Origin: Mucilaginibacter pedocola
Lineage (GTDB): Bacteria > Bacteroidota > Bacteroidia > Sphingobacteriales > Sphingobacteriaceae
Reading direction: 5' to 3'
Assembly: GCF_002013915.1 (NCBI RefSeq)
Contig: NZ_MBTF01000023.1
Coordinates: forward strand, 186,001-250,000
DNA length: 64,000 nucleotides
Below the pieces are notes generated by a model. It was given only the letters and a program-made list of their open reading frames with translations, was not told the origin of the DNA and made no database searches. This document shows positions 1 to 8,396 of the stretch, piece after piece. The position numbers and the translations under genes were made by a program. Within the stretch, counting starts at the first letter, position 1, and each line of letters opens with the position of its first letter.

Positions 1-144
1 AAATCGAAAAAACAATTGGGTTGGGAGCCGAAATACGACCTGCAAGCCCTGGTTACCGACATGGTACAATCAGACCTTGACCTGGCCAAAAAAGACGAGC
101 ATTTGAAAAAAGGCGGTTACAAAACACTCAATTATTTCGAATAG
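1..144 (+). CDS. gmd: GDP-mannose 4,6-dehydratase, C-terminal end (partial)
   Basis: Only the last 47 codons are in the window; the frame is open from base 1 to a TAG at 142-144. The tail, with a Leu-Gly-Trp-Glu-Pro-Lys stretch followed by LVTDMVQSDLDLAKKD and a Gly-Gly-Tyr end, matches the C-terminus typical of Gmd, the short-chain dehydratase that converts GDP-mannose to GDP-4-keto-6-deoxymannose, the first step to GDP-fucose and related deoxysugars for surface glycans. The NAD-binding and catalytic parts lie upstream of the window. The next gene starts 24 nt downstream on the same strand and encodes a Wzi-like barrel, which fits a polysaccharide locus. Identification rests on a short tail only. 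Confidence 0.75.
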   Translation, partial: KSKKQLGWEPKYDLQALVTDMVQSDLDLAKKDEHLKKGGYKTLNYFE

Positions 145-168
145 CATTTATTGATACCCCGGCATTAT

Positions 169-1776
169 ATGAAGAAACTTCTAATCAGCAGTGTTGTATT
201 ACTGGCTACTATGGGTGCTGCGAAGGCGCAATCGGTTTACCAGCCCTATAACTTCCAGTTTTACCAAAAGCTGGATGCCGAGGTATATTCTACCAAAACA
301 AGGGTTCACTCGTCCATGAAACCCTTTTATTCGGACAATCCGCTGCTGAAGGCTAAGTTTGATTCGATTTTGAATTACGGTGTGGTTAAGGATGGCGCCT
401 ATGCCAAAATTTTTAACGAGCACCTCATAGATTCTAAAAGCTCGGATGCTACTTTTTATGCCGACCTGCTGCCTGATTTTAATATTGGCCGCGATTTTAG
501 CGGTAAAAAAACTACCTATTACAACTCGTTGGGTTTGCAAATAGGCGGTACTGCAGGTAGCAAGTTCAGCTACAGTATTGAAGGTTACCTCAACAGCATG
601 AAAGCCCCCGACTACCTGGATACTTACATCAGTCAGGTAGGCATAGTGCCCGGGATGGCTTACGCCAGAAGGGTTAACGGAAAAGCGGATGTTTACAACT
701 GGAGTTATATAACCGCTACAGCATCGTACTCCCCTTATAAATTTATTAACCTGAGCATAGGGCGCGATAAAACTTTTATTGGCGATGGCTACCGTTCGGT
801 GTTTTTATCAGATAACTCGTCGCCTGCGCCGTTCTTCCGTGTAACTGCCGATGTGGGTAACGTAAAATACATGGCCATGTGGGCCATGTACCACGACCCT
901 GCCAACACCAGCAGCATAGGGCAGGACCGTACCAAGTTTGGCGTTTTCCACTATCTGGATTGGAATGTGAGCAACCGCCTTTCGTTCGGTTTCTTCGATT
1001 CGGTTATATGGGCCAGTAAAGATGAAACCGGGCACCAGCGCGGGTTCGATTTTGCATACATCAACCCCTTTATATTCCTGAGGCCTGTTGAGGCATCAAG
1101 CGGCTCGCCCGATAATGCTTTGATAGGGCTTACCAGCAAGTATAAAGTTGTTGACGGGCTTACGCTGTACGGGCAATTTGGGTTGGATGAATTTGAATCG
1201 AAAAACTTTTTCCATAACCCGGGTAACTACCGCAACAAGTTTGCATGGCAATTGGGCCTACGTGGTGCCGACCTGTTTGGTGTTAAAAACCTAAACTACC
1301 TTGCCGAAACCAGCACAGCCAGGCCGTATACTTATTCAGAGCGTTCATCAATTATCAACTACACCGCTAATAGCGAAATGCTGGCACACCCGTTTGGTGC
1401 CAACTTCCGCGAGTATGTAGGTTTGCTTAACTACGCCTACAAACGCTTCAACTTTATGGGTGAGGCCGATTACGGCCACTACGGTTTGGATATAAATAAC
1501 CTTAACTACGGTAAAAACCCTTTCTTAAATTACCAAAACCCTGCTAAGGTTGATGGTAACTACATTGGCCAGGGCCTAACCACCAATATGATTTACCTGC
1601 AGGGCAAAGTAGCCTTTTTACTAAACCCCAAATACAACCTGAGGCTCGAGTTGGGCGGCATTTACCGCAGCGAGAAAAACGACGAGTTTCATGATAAAAC
1701 GGGTATGATCACCTTCGGTATCCGCAGCTCTTTCCGCGATTTGCATAGCGATATAGTAAGCTTTAAATCGCATTAA
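169..1776 (+). CDS. Outer-membrane beta-barrel protein, Wzi/RemB-like
   Basis: 535 residues starting at MKKLLISS; an in-frame TTG at 151 gives six extra residues but would put them before a good signal peptide, so the ATG at 169 is preferred. Signal peptide about 1-21 ending in AKAQS. The rest is rich in alternating aromatic strands ending in a charged turn, as in outer-membrane barrels. The motif IGRDKTFIGDGYRSVFLSD near residue 205 is characteristic of proteins annotated as capsule-assembly Wzi-like or gliding protein RemB in Bacteroidota. Role by family: surface polysaccharide anchoring or surface adhesion. It follows the end of gmd by 24 nt, probably in one operon, which favours a polysaccharide role. 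Exact function unproven. Confidence 0.65.
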   Translation: MKKLLISSVVLLATMGAAKAQSVYQPYNFQFYQKLDAEVYSTKTRVHSSMKPFYSDNPLLKAKFDSILNYGVVKDGAYAKIFNEHLIDSKSSDATFYADLLPDFNIGRDFSGKKTTYYNSLGLQIGGTAGSKFSYSIEGYLNSMKAPDYLDTYISQVGIVPGMAYARRVNGKADVYNWSYITATASYSPYKFINLSIGRDKTFIGDGYRSVFLSDNSSPAPFFRVTADVGNVKYMAMWAMYHDPANTSSIGQDRTKFGVFHYLDWNVSNRLSFGFFDSVIWASKDETGHQRGFDFAYINPFIFLRPVEASSGSPDNALIGLTSKYKVVDGLTLYGQFGLDEFESKNFFHNPGNYRNKFAWQLGLRGADLFGVKNLNYLAETSTARPYTYSERSSIINYTANSEMLAHPFGANFREYVGLLNYAYKRFNFMGEADYGHYGLDINNLNYGKNPFLNYQNPAKVDGNYIGQGLTTNMIYLQGKVAFLLNPKYNLRLELGGIYRSEKNDEFHDKTGMITFGIRSSFRDLHSDIVSFKSH

Positions 1777-1891
1777 TTTATTTCATAGTGGGCGTTGTAA
1801 TCAAGGCTTTTTTCTTATCATTGTGATAGAAATGCGATTCCCTATTAGTCGCATTTTAAAAGAAAACTTGAACCTTATTTGATTAAACTCC

Positions 1892-2533
1892 ATGAAGAAA
1901 ATTCTACTTTTTGCGGTCGTATGCCTATTCGGCCTGAATGCCCATGCGCAATTTGAAAGTGCAAAACAAATTTACGAAAGCCCAAAACTGAAAGATGCGG
2001 TAAAAACGCATAAGCTTGTGGCTATTCTCCCGTTTAATGTTAAAATCTCTTACAAAAAGCCGCCTAAGAATTTTGATGCTGCCAGCAATCACGAGCAGGA
2101 ACTAAAAATGGGCAAAAATATCCAGTCGAGTATGTACACATACCTCCTTAGAAAGGCTGATAACTATTCGGTAAGTTTTCAGGATGTAGAAAAAACCAAT
2201 GTGCTGTTAAATAGGGCAAAGTATTCTGATAGTATAGAAATACATACCAAGGATGAAATAGCTAAAGTATTGGGAGTTGATGCCGTAATTTTTGGCACCT
2301 ATAATCAGGAGAGCACAAAATCAGAGACTGGTGCCATTGTTACTACCGTATTATTTGGCTTTGGGGGCAAAACAGGTGAAGGCGGTATTACCATGCAAAT
2401 TTGCGATGGTGCCGATGGCGAGATGCTTTGGCGTTACACCAAAAGGATGAACGAGGATCTGTTCTCTTCAACAGACGATGTTATTGAGCGGCAGATGAGA
2501 AAGATATCCCGCAACTTTCCTTATTCAAAATAA
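1892..2533 (+). CDS. Secreted protein with a CsgG/LpoB-like fold signature (unknown function)
   Basis: 213 residues with a signal peptide (about 1-19, cut after AHAQ). No lipobox. The sequence has a beta strand VAILPF (about 44-49), a central helix region, and LGVDAVIFGTY (about 128-138), the arrangement seen in periplasmic proteins of the CsgG/LpoB/TolB-N type, where an N-terminal VAVLPF strand and a later D-x-hydrophobic-G strand form one sheet. A glycine-rich segment FGFGGKTGEGG follows. I do not recognise a specific family. It stands alone, 115 nt after the barrel gene, and ends at a strong bidirectional terminator shared with the convergent membrane-protein gene. Confidence 0.6.
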   Translation: MKKILLFAVVCLFGLNAHAQFESAKQIYESPKLKDAVKTHKLVAILPFNVKISYKKPPKNFDAASNHEQELKMGKNIQSSMYTYLLRKADNYSVSFQDVEKTNVLLNRAKYSDSIEIHTKDEIAKVLGVDAVIFGTYNQESTKSETGAIVTTVLFGFGGKTGEGGITMQICDGADGEMLWRYTKRMNEDLFSSTDDVIERQMRKISRNFPYSK

Positions 2534-2546
2534 CTTTAACGTACAT

Positions 2547-2583
2547 AAATACAAAAGGAGGGTTTCGCCCTCCTTTTGTATTT
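2547..2583. terminator. Bidirectional intrinsic terminator
   Basis: A perfect 16-bp inverted repeat (2547-2562 with 2568-2583) around a 5-nt loop; the stem ends in A-tract and T-tract so it works on both strands. It serves the secreted-protein gene (+) and the tilS-membrane protein operon (-), which converge here. Confidence 0.9.
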
Positions 2584-2603
2584 ATCATAAGATGCCTTAG
2601 TGC

Positions 2604-3092
2604 TTACGCTTTCCTCTTCATCTCTTCCTGTACAGCCCTCAAAAATTCGTTTACGTGTTGCGAACCTATAATGTATAGCAACCCATCGCGATCAGTAAGG
2701 TGCACGGCGTCGTTACCGGCGGTGAAAAAACGGATGGTGCCTTTGGTATGCAGGTTATAAACAGGGTTGTTGAACAGGTAGCGGCTGTAGGTGCCTTTTT
2801 CGGCTTTTACAATACTGTTCAGGTCTATTTTTACGCGGCGGGTGGTCCACAGACCGTCGAGCGTAACGCTTTTGTTGGCAACAGTGGTATTAAAATGTAC
2901 TACAAAGCCAAGAATGATGGATATGGTGATAATAGCGAAGCCTACCACGGCAAGCAGGTCGCCGTTGCGTTCGCGCTCATCGGTAAAAAAGTAGGCTGCA
3001 AAGCAAAACATTGATAATACAAGGCGTATGGTTATAGGCATCCACTCGCGGCCCAGGTATTGTTTTTCGGTAAAAACGGCTTTATCGCTCAT
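2604..3092 (-). CDS. Inner-membrane protein with two transmembrane segments
   Basis: 162 residues. Two hydrophobic segments, about 20-37 and 48-68, form a hairpin near the N-terminus, followed by a soluble part of about 95 residues with alternating beta strands (SVTLDGLWTTRRVKIDL, TIRFFTAGNDAV) resembling small bacterial PH-like domains; that resemblance is my inference. Its start codon overlaps the tilS stop in ATGA (3089-3092), so it is probably translated by coupling with tilS. Function unknown. Confidence 0.75.
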   Translation of the reverse strand: MSDKAVFTEKQYLGREWMPITIRLVLSMFCFAAYFFTDERERNGDLLAVVGFAIITISIILGFVVHFNTTVANKSVTLDGLWTTRRVKIDLNSIVKAEKGTYSRYLFNNPVYNLHTKGTIRFFTAGNDAVHLTDRDGLLYIIGSQHVNEFLRAVQEEMKRKA

Positions 3093-4423
3093 AATTTATT
3101 CAATTCGAATATAGTAACTTTTTTAGTGTTATTATCCACTTTATACCTGTCGTCCGGCCGGTGGCCGCCAAGCCAAATAATGTCTCCGTTGCCGTTCACC
3201 AAAACGGGTATTTCGCTTTTTTGGTGCAGCGGCACTTTTTGGTGAATGAAAAAATCGCTCAGCTTTTGCTTCGTCTTCATACCCAGCGGGTAAAAAACTT
3301 CGCCCTGCTGCCATGGCCTCATAATCAGCGGATAAACCAGTTTTGCGGCATCTACCGAAACCGCAAAGGGGTTATCTTTTATAATAAGCGGGCTATCATC
3401 ATGCAGCACAGCAAGCCTAAAATCGCCATAAGTAATAAAAGCCTCGCCTTCCGCTATCGGTACCGCTACCTGTGCCGCGGTTTTCCTTTCAGAAATAATA
3501 AGGTTCTCCCTGTCGAGCACAAGCAGGTGGCTATTACTTTCGAAGACTCGCCCCGAATGTTTATCCAATACTGTTAGCAGGTCATCTATCACTGTATCCA
3601 CAAACCCGTAAGGCTTAAGCAGTTCAAATAGTAGCAGCCTTTGCGGCGCCAATTGCTTTATAGCATCGATAGCTATATGTGTTTCGCCGCCTTTACCAAT
3701 CAATAATGTATTACGCAATTCATCAACCTTTAGGTTCAGTAATTGCTCCATTTCCCTAAAGTTGCGCAGGTTGTTCTCAAAGGTATCTTCCAGCGCAGGG
3801 TTAAGTTCTTTTAGCAAGGGCACTACCTTGTGGCGTATTTTATTGCGGGCATATTTGGTTGAGGCATTGCTGCTGTCTTCTACGAAGGCTATGTTTTCGG
3901 CGGAAGCAATTTGGGCAATCTCTTCGCGGGTTAAAAACATCAACGGGCGCACCAGGTTGCCGTTTTTTGGTAAAATACCATGCAGCCCCGCTATGCCTGT
4001 ACCTCGTGTAAGGTTCAACAATATTGTTTCTATCGTATCGTTCTGATGGTGTGCAAGGGCAATAACTTGGTAGCCTTCGGTTTGGGCAATTTGGTTAAAC
4101 CAGTTGTAGCGCAGATCGCGCGCTGCCATTTGGATAGATACTTTATTTTCGGTAGCAAATTGTTGGGTATCGAAGTTGGTGGTATGGAAGGTAATGCCTA
4201 ATTGCTTGGCCAGTTGACGGGTAAATTCCTGGTCGGCATTAGCTTCATGGCCCCGCAACATAAAGTTGCAGTGTGCTATACCAAAATGGTAGCCCGCATG
4301 TTTAAGTAAATGAGCCATTAAAACCGAATCGACACCGCCGCTAACAGCGGCCAGCACCCTTGTACCGGGTTGGAACAGCGCATTTTGCGAAATAAAACTT
4401 ACAAAACGTTCAACAGGGAGCAT
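3089..4423 (-). CDS. tilS: tRNA(Ile)-lysidine synthase
   Basis: 444 residues. Ligates lysine to C34 of the tRNA-Ile with a CAU anticodon, changing both its decoding and its charging. The ATP-pyrophosphatase P-loop is AAVSGGVDSVLMAHLL (about 24-39); further PP-ATPase motifs are HCNFMLRG and ALAHHQNDTIETILLNL; the middle region TKYARNKIRHKVVPLL is typical of TilS, and a C-terminal TilS domain ends in WLGGHRPDDRYKV. The length fits the family. A promoter box (TAATTTTG, 4428-4435 on this strand) ends 4 nt before the ATG, so the transcript is probably leaderless. The downstream gene overlaps by 4 nt. Confidence 0.96.
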   Translation of the reverse strand: MLPVERFVSFISQNALFQPGTRVLAAVSGGVDSVLMAHLLKHAGYHFGIAHCNFMLRGHEANADQEFTRQLAKQLGITFHTTNFDTQQFATENKVSIQMAARDLRYNWFNQIAQTEGYQVIALAHHQNDTIETILLNLTRGTGIAGLHGILPKNGNLVRPLMFLTREEIAQIASAENIAFVEDSSNASTKYARNKIRHKVVPLLKELNPALEDTFENNLRNFREMEQLLNLKVDELRNTLLIGKGGETHIAIDAIKQLAPQRLLLFELLKPYGFVDTVIDDLLTVLDKHSGRVFESNSHLLVLDRENLIISERKTAAQVAVPIAEGEAFITYGDFRLAVLHDDSPLIIKDNPFAVSVDAAKLVYPLIMRPWQQGEVFYPLGMKTKQKLSDFFIHQKVPLHQKSEIPVLVNGNGDIIWLGGHRPDDRYKVDNNTKKVTIFELNKL

Positions 4424-4427
4424 AAGC

Positions 4428-4469
4428 CAAAATTATTAATTTAATAACCCCCGCAAAAAACTAATTTTG
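4428..4469. promoter_or_regulatory. Divergent promoter pair for tilS and the OstA-like gene
   Basis: Two copies of the Bacteroidota -7 box TAnnTTTG, both TAATTTTG, point away from each other: 4435-4428 on the minus strand, 4 nt from the tilS ATG, and 4462-4469 on the plus strand, 5 nt from the GTG of the OstA-like gene. The whole intergenic gap is 51 bp, so the promoters sit almost back to back. Confidence 0.7.
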
Positions 4470-4474
4470 CCATC

Positions 4475-7066
4475 GTGATAAAATACGCCTTCAGCTTTCT
4501 TCTTATTCTTCTGTCGGTTACGGCGCTGGCCCAAAAAAAGTCTGTTGTGAACCTCATCAGTTCTACACGCAGCGAGGGCGTTAAAATAAACGGCAAGGAT
4601 GTTATAAAGGTTTATAAAGGCACCTTCCAGCAAGATTACTCCATTATGCGGTCGGACAGCGCATACTTCTATCCACAAGAAAATGCCTTTGATGCCTTTG
4701 GCAACGTAAACATTACCCAGGGCGATACCCTGAATATATTTTCGGATAAGCTGAATTACAACGGCAACACCAAAATAGCCATACTTACAGATAACGTGAA
4801 AATGGTTGATAAGGATGCTACCTTAACCACCAATTACCTTACCTACAATACCGCTACACGCATTGGTACTTATACCGGCGGCGGCAAGGTGGTGAATAAA
4901 GACAATACGCTTACCAGCAAAAATGGCTACTACTTCGCCTTCTCGCGCGATTCGTACTTCCGGTACGATGTGGTATTGGTAACCCCCGACGCCTTGATAA
5001 AAAACGACACGCTGCGTTATAACACAGGTACACGCATAGCCTATTTTTACGGGCCAACCAATATTTACGATACCAAGGATAAAAAAGACACGCTTTACAC
5101 GGAGAACGGTTTGTATAATACCGTCACCGAGCAGGCCTTCTTCGGCAAGAAAAACCTGTATAAATCGGGCACTAAAAGGCTGAAGGGGGATAGCTTGTTT
5201 TACGATAAAAAGATAGGCTTTGGCCATGCCGTAAAGCACGTGGTATTTACTGATAGCGAACAAAAAACTACCCTGCTGGGCGATTTGGCCAATTATTACA
5301 AAAGCGAAGAACGCACCGTAGTAACACAAGACCCTTACGTAGTTATTGTAACCGAAGAAAAAGATACCACCAAAACCGATACCATACCCGTGCCGCCTGC
5401 ACCGGCAGATAAGGGCAGTAAGGTTAAAAAAGGCGCATCGCCCATAAAGGCCCCAACGCTTGGTACGCCAATTAAAGGGCAGTCGGCAGCATCGCCCATA
5501 AAGGCGCCACCCCTACAAACACCGGGTGTGCCTGTAAAGATACCGCCACCAGCGAGCGAAGTGCTTAAAGGTGCCCCTGCAAAAGCGCAACCGGCTGCAA
5601 AGCCTCCATTGGGTACGCCACGAAAAGACATGAGCGATACTACACGGCGCGATACCACTATAAAGGCCATCGACTCGTTAGGTAAGAAGCCAAGGGGGGA
5701 GAAAATAAAGCGCGACTCGGTATATATATCTGCTGATACGCTGGAGACACAGATAATGACCTACAAAGATTTGAAGGCAATGTGGGAGAAATTGAGGCTT
5801 TCGCGCATCAGGGATACCTCGTTGAAAGTGAAACCCGACTCGATTGCAGCCAAAGCCAAAAAAGCCGACTCGAAATACCTGTATGCTAAATACCTGAGTT
5901 TCCGCAAAGATAGCTTGATAAAATACCCGCTGCTTTTTGGGCTGCCTAAACCGCAGGTGGCGGTGAAACCTGTTGGTAAAGATGGCAAGCCTTTGGCCGG
6001 CGCAGATAGCACACTAAAGGGGAAGGATACCGCACACGTGGCGGGTATCCCCGGTAAGGGCGATAAAGCCGGCCCGCCGGGAAGTAAAAAGCCCCAAGCG
6101 AAACAGGTAGTTGAAGAACAGGAGGAGAGCGACCCTGCCTTCATTATTCGTAACCGAGTAGTAAGCGATACGGCGCGCATACGCATTATCAGGGCCTACC
6201 ACCATGCCAAGCTCTTTAAATCGGACCTGCAGGCCAAATCCGACTCGATGTTTTACAGCTACAGCGATTCCACCCTGCGTTGTTTTGTGCAGCCTATTAT
6301 ATGGACGCAAGGCTCGCAGTTATCAGGCGATACCATTACCCTGCAAATGCGGAATAAGAAGATGGATAACCTGATGCTGTTCCCCTCGGCATTTATTGTG
6401 AATATTGAGAAGGACGATTCGCTCACCTTTAACCAGGTGGCGGGGAAACGTATGCGCGGCTTTTTTAAGGATGATAAGCTGGATAAAATGTTTATAGCCG
6501 GCAACGCCGAGAGTATTTATTTCAATCGCGATAGCACCAAAAAGGTAACAGAGATGGAGCGCTCGCTGGCCAGCCGTATGCGTGTGTTGTTTAAAGATAA
6601 CAGTGCTACCGATGTGTTCTTTTTAACCAAACCCGAGCACCGCTACGGCCCGCTAAGTAAATTTACTGAGGAAGAAAAGATTCTGAAGGGCTTTATCTGG
6701 AAGCCAAAGGAACGGCCGATATCCAAGGAATCTATCATCCCATCATACGGCAAGAAAAAAGGTACAACAAAGCCTGCCGGTAAACCTGCTGCCACACCGC
6801 CCGGTAAAAAAGGCGCTAAAACACCGGCGCCAAAGCTGATAAATGGCAAGCCTGCCCCGGCAGATAGTACGGCCAATAAAAAGCCGGGCAATGGTGTAAT
6901 TAAATTAGGCACCGACACTTTGGGTACACAACCTGCTGTAAAAAGCAAAGTAGACAGCGCTGTAAATAAGCCAAAGCTTGCACCAAACGTGCCGCCAAAT
7001 ATGGATAGCACGGTGGTGAAGCCGGTGGCTAAACCAAAGGCTGATAGTACGGCGAAGAAGCCTTAA
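4475..7066 (+). CDS. OstA-like protein with long Lys/Pro/Ala-rich linkers
   Basis: 863 residues; GTG start at 4475 gives a clean signal peptide (about 1-19, ending ALAQ). Residues about 20-285 carry the repeated strand pattern of the OstA/LptA-like family (YKGTFQQDYSIMRSDSAYFY, LNIFSDKLNYNG, LTTNYLTYNTATRIG), the fold used for lipopolysaccharide transport across the periplasm. A second OstA-like block lies at about 600-735. Between them, about 298-400 is a Pro/Lys/Ala-rich stretch with recurring SPIKAP and TLGTP units, and a similar stretch makes up the tail from about 740. Family members that I know of lack such long inserts. The stop codon overlaps the rdgB stop in TTAA. Confidence 0.85.
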   Translation: MIKYAFSFLLILLSVTALAQKKSVVNLISSTRSEGVKINGKDVIKVYKGTFQQDYSIMRSDSAYFYPQENAFDAFGNVNITQGDTLNIFSDKLNYNGNTKIAILTDNVKMVDKDATLTTNYLTYNTATRIGTYTGGGKVVNKDNTLTSKNGYYFAFSRDSYFRYDVVLVTPDALIKNDTLRYNTGTRIAYFYGPTNIYDTKDKKDTLYTENGLYNTVTEQAFFGKKNLYKSGTKRLKGDSLFYDKKIGFGHAVKHVVFTDSEQKTTLLGDLANYYKSEERTVVTQDPYVVIVTEEKDTTKTDTIPVPPAPADKGSKVKKGASPIKAPTLGTPIKGQSAASPIKAPPLQTPGVPVKIPPPASEVLKGAPAKAQPAAKPPLGTPRKDMSDTTRRDTTIKAIDSLGKKPRGEKIKRDSVYISADTLETQIMTYKDLKAMWEKLRLSRIRDTSLKVKPDSIAAKAKKADSKYLYAKYLSFRKDSLIKYPLLFGLPKPQVAVKPVGKDGKPLAGADSTLKGKDTAHVAGIPGKGDKAGPPGSKKPQAKQVVEEQEESDPAFIIRNRVVSDTARIRIIRAYHHAKLFKSDLQAKSDSMFYSYSDSTLRCFVQPIIWTQGSQLSGDTITLQMRNKKMDNLMLFPSAFIVNIEKDDSLTFNQVAGKRMRGFFKDDKLDKMFIAGNAESIYFNRDSTKKVTEMERSLASRMRVLFKDNSATDVFFLTKPEHRYGPLSKFTEEEKILKGFIWKPKERPISKESIIPSYGKKKGTTKPAGKPAATPPGKKGAKTPAPKLINGKPAPADSTANKKPGNGVIKLGTDTLGTQPAVKSKVDSAVNKPKLAPNVPPNMDSTVVKPVAKPKADSTAKKP

Positions 7067-7647
7067 GCCGTTTGTTCGTTTAAAAATGCAATAAGTTTCT
7101 CTACCGCGATGGCTCGATGGCTGATACTATTTTTTTCCTCCATGCTCATTTCGGCAAAGGTGGCATCGTAACCATCGGGCTGAAAGATGGGGTCGTAGCC
7201 AAAACCATCGGTTCCGCTCAATTGGATGCGGATGGTGCCTGCAACAATGCCTTCGAAAAAGTATTCCTCGCCGTTCCACATTAGGGAAATCACGGTACGG
7301 AATTGCGCTTTGCGGTTTTCAAGGCCCTCCAGTTTGCTTAATACTTTGGCGTTGTTTGCTGCGTGATCGCCATGGCTGCCCGCGTAACGCGCCGAATAAA
7401 TACCGGGCTCGCCATTTAGTGCTTCAATTTCCAGCCCGCTATCATCGCCAAAACAATTCAAGCCATACCGGTCCCACACAAAACGGCTTTTAATAGAAGC
7501 ATTTGCTCGGAAGGTAAGCCCGTCTTCAATAATATCATCGGTACAGCCAATATCGTTAAGGGTTACCAATTTCAGCTGGCCTTTTATTTTAGCCTCTACT
7601 TCCGTTAACTTGTGGCGGTTATTTGTTGCAAAAACTAATTGCTGCAT
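7063..7647 (-). CDS. rdgB: XTP/dITP diphosphatase (RdgB/HAM1 family)
   Basis: 194 residues. Hydrolyses deaminated purine nucleoside triphosphates (XTP, dITP) to monophosphates and so keeps them out of DNA and RNA. The N-terminal FATNNRHKLTEVEA motif, the acidic segment EDGLTFRANASIKSR, the DDSGLEIEALNG-PGIYSARYAG block and the SHRAIAVEKL end are all family hallmarks. The gene follows the 203-residue protein by one base, so the two form an operon. It converges with the OstA-like gene and the two stop codons share the palindrome TTAA. Confidence 0.95.
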   Translation of the reverse strand: MQQLVFATNNRHKLTEVEAKIKGQLKLVTLNDIGCTDDIIEDGLTFRANASIKSRFVWDRYGLNCFGDDSGLEIEALNGEPGIYSARYAGSHGDHAANNAKVLSKLEGLENRKAQFRTVISLMWNGEEYFFEGIVAGTIRIQLSGTDGFGYDPIFQPDGYDATFAEMSMEEKNSISHRAIAVEKLIAFLNEQTA

Positions 7648-7648
7648 A

Positions 7649-8260
7649 TTAAAGGGTTTTCATTTGGTCCCAAAAGGCTTTCTTATTATCGTTGCTGCTC
7701 ATCATATCATCAAAGCTAAAGCTATACAGCACCGTTGTTTTTTTGCCCTGCACGGGGCTGTTGAATGGTAAGTTACCAATACCCTGGGGCATGGCATCTT
7801 TCCCCATAATTACCATCTTGGCGGGTTTCAGTATCTCCGCAACCTTAGCTATGGCCAGTGGCTGATGCTTGTGCATGTTGAAAATGGCAACATCGGCCAG
7901 TGCAAGTTCTTTACGTTTCAGTATGTTTTCCATAGCGGCCAAATGCGCGGCAGGTATATGCTCTTCGGTAGCGTAATTTACCAGTATGGCAAATTGCTTA
8001 TTGTTGCCGCCCAGATAATTAAACGCCGGTTCTGCCGTTTTTATGGGCTGAGGGATGGTAGGAATAGCCACGGTTACAGGCGCTTTTACAGGTTCTGCGA
8101 TAGGTGCCTGGGCTGTTTGCTGTACAGGTTGCGGCGCTTGGACCTGAGGTTCGGGCGTAGGTTCAGCAAATGGCGCGGGGCTTAAAGCCTTGTCGCCGGC
8201 AAGCAGGTAAATATCATCCTGTAATAAAAAACGGAAAGCGTTGGGGTTATCAACCTTCAT
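7649..8260 (-). CDS. Unknown protein, possible DNA polymerase III psi (HolD)-like
   Basis: 203 residues, no signal peptide. Three parts: an N-terminal 25 residues (FRFLLQDDIYLL), a Pro/Ala/Gln-rich linker at about 27-80, and a globular C-terminal part at about 82-203 with an alpha/beta pattern (FAILVNYATEE, LADVAIFNMHKHQ, KMVIMGKDAMPQ, TTVLYSFSFDDMM, KKAFWDQMKTL). The order of motifs, in particular a short buried strand before an acidic loop and a final W-containing helix, resembles the psi subunit of the clamp loader, but that is a weak inference from pattern. It is cotranscribed with rdgB (1-nt gap) behind a TACTTTTG box at 8282-8289. Confidence 0.6.
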   Translation of the reverse strand: MKVDNPNAFRFLLQDDIYLLAGDKALSPAPFAEPTPEPQVQAPQPVQQTAQAPIAEPVKAPVTVAIPTIPQPIKTAEPAFNYLGGNNKQFAILVNYATEEHIPAAHLAAMENILKRKELALADVAIFNMHKHQPLAIAKVAEILKPAKMVIMGKDAMPQGIGNLPFNSPVQGKKTTVLYSFSFDDMMSSNDNKKAFWDQMKTL

Positions 8261-8281
8261 GTTTATTTAACATATTTTAAC

Positions 8282-8289
8282 CAAAAGTA
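8282..8289 (-). promoter_or_regulatory. Promoter -7 box upstream of the HolD-like/rdgB operon
   Basis: TACTTTTG on the minus strand matches TAnnTTTG and ends 21 nt before the ATG at 8260. Confidence 0.5.
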
Positions 8290-8396
8290 GGCAAAGCAGT
8301 TGATGCATTATAAGCATATTCGCATAACGGCTTAATTATGTGCCATTATTAATTTTTTTTACCGAAATTTGCTTTTTTGGCGGCAAAAGCGGCCGC

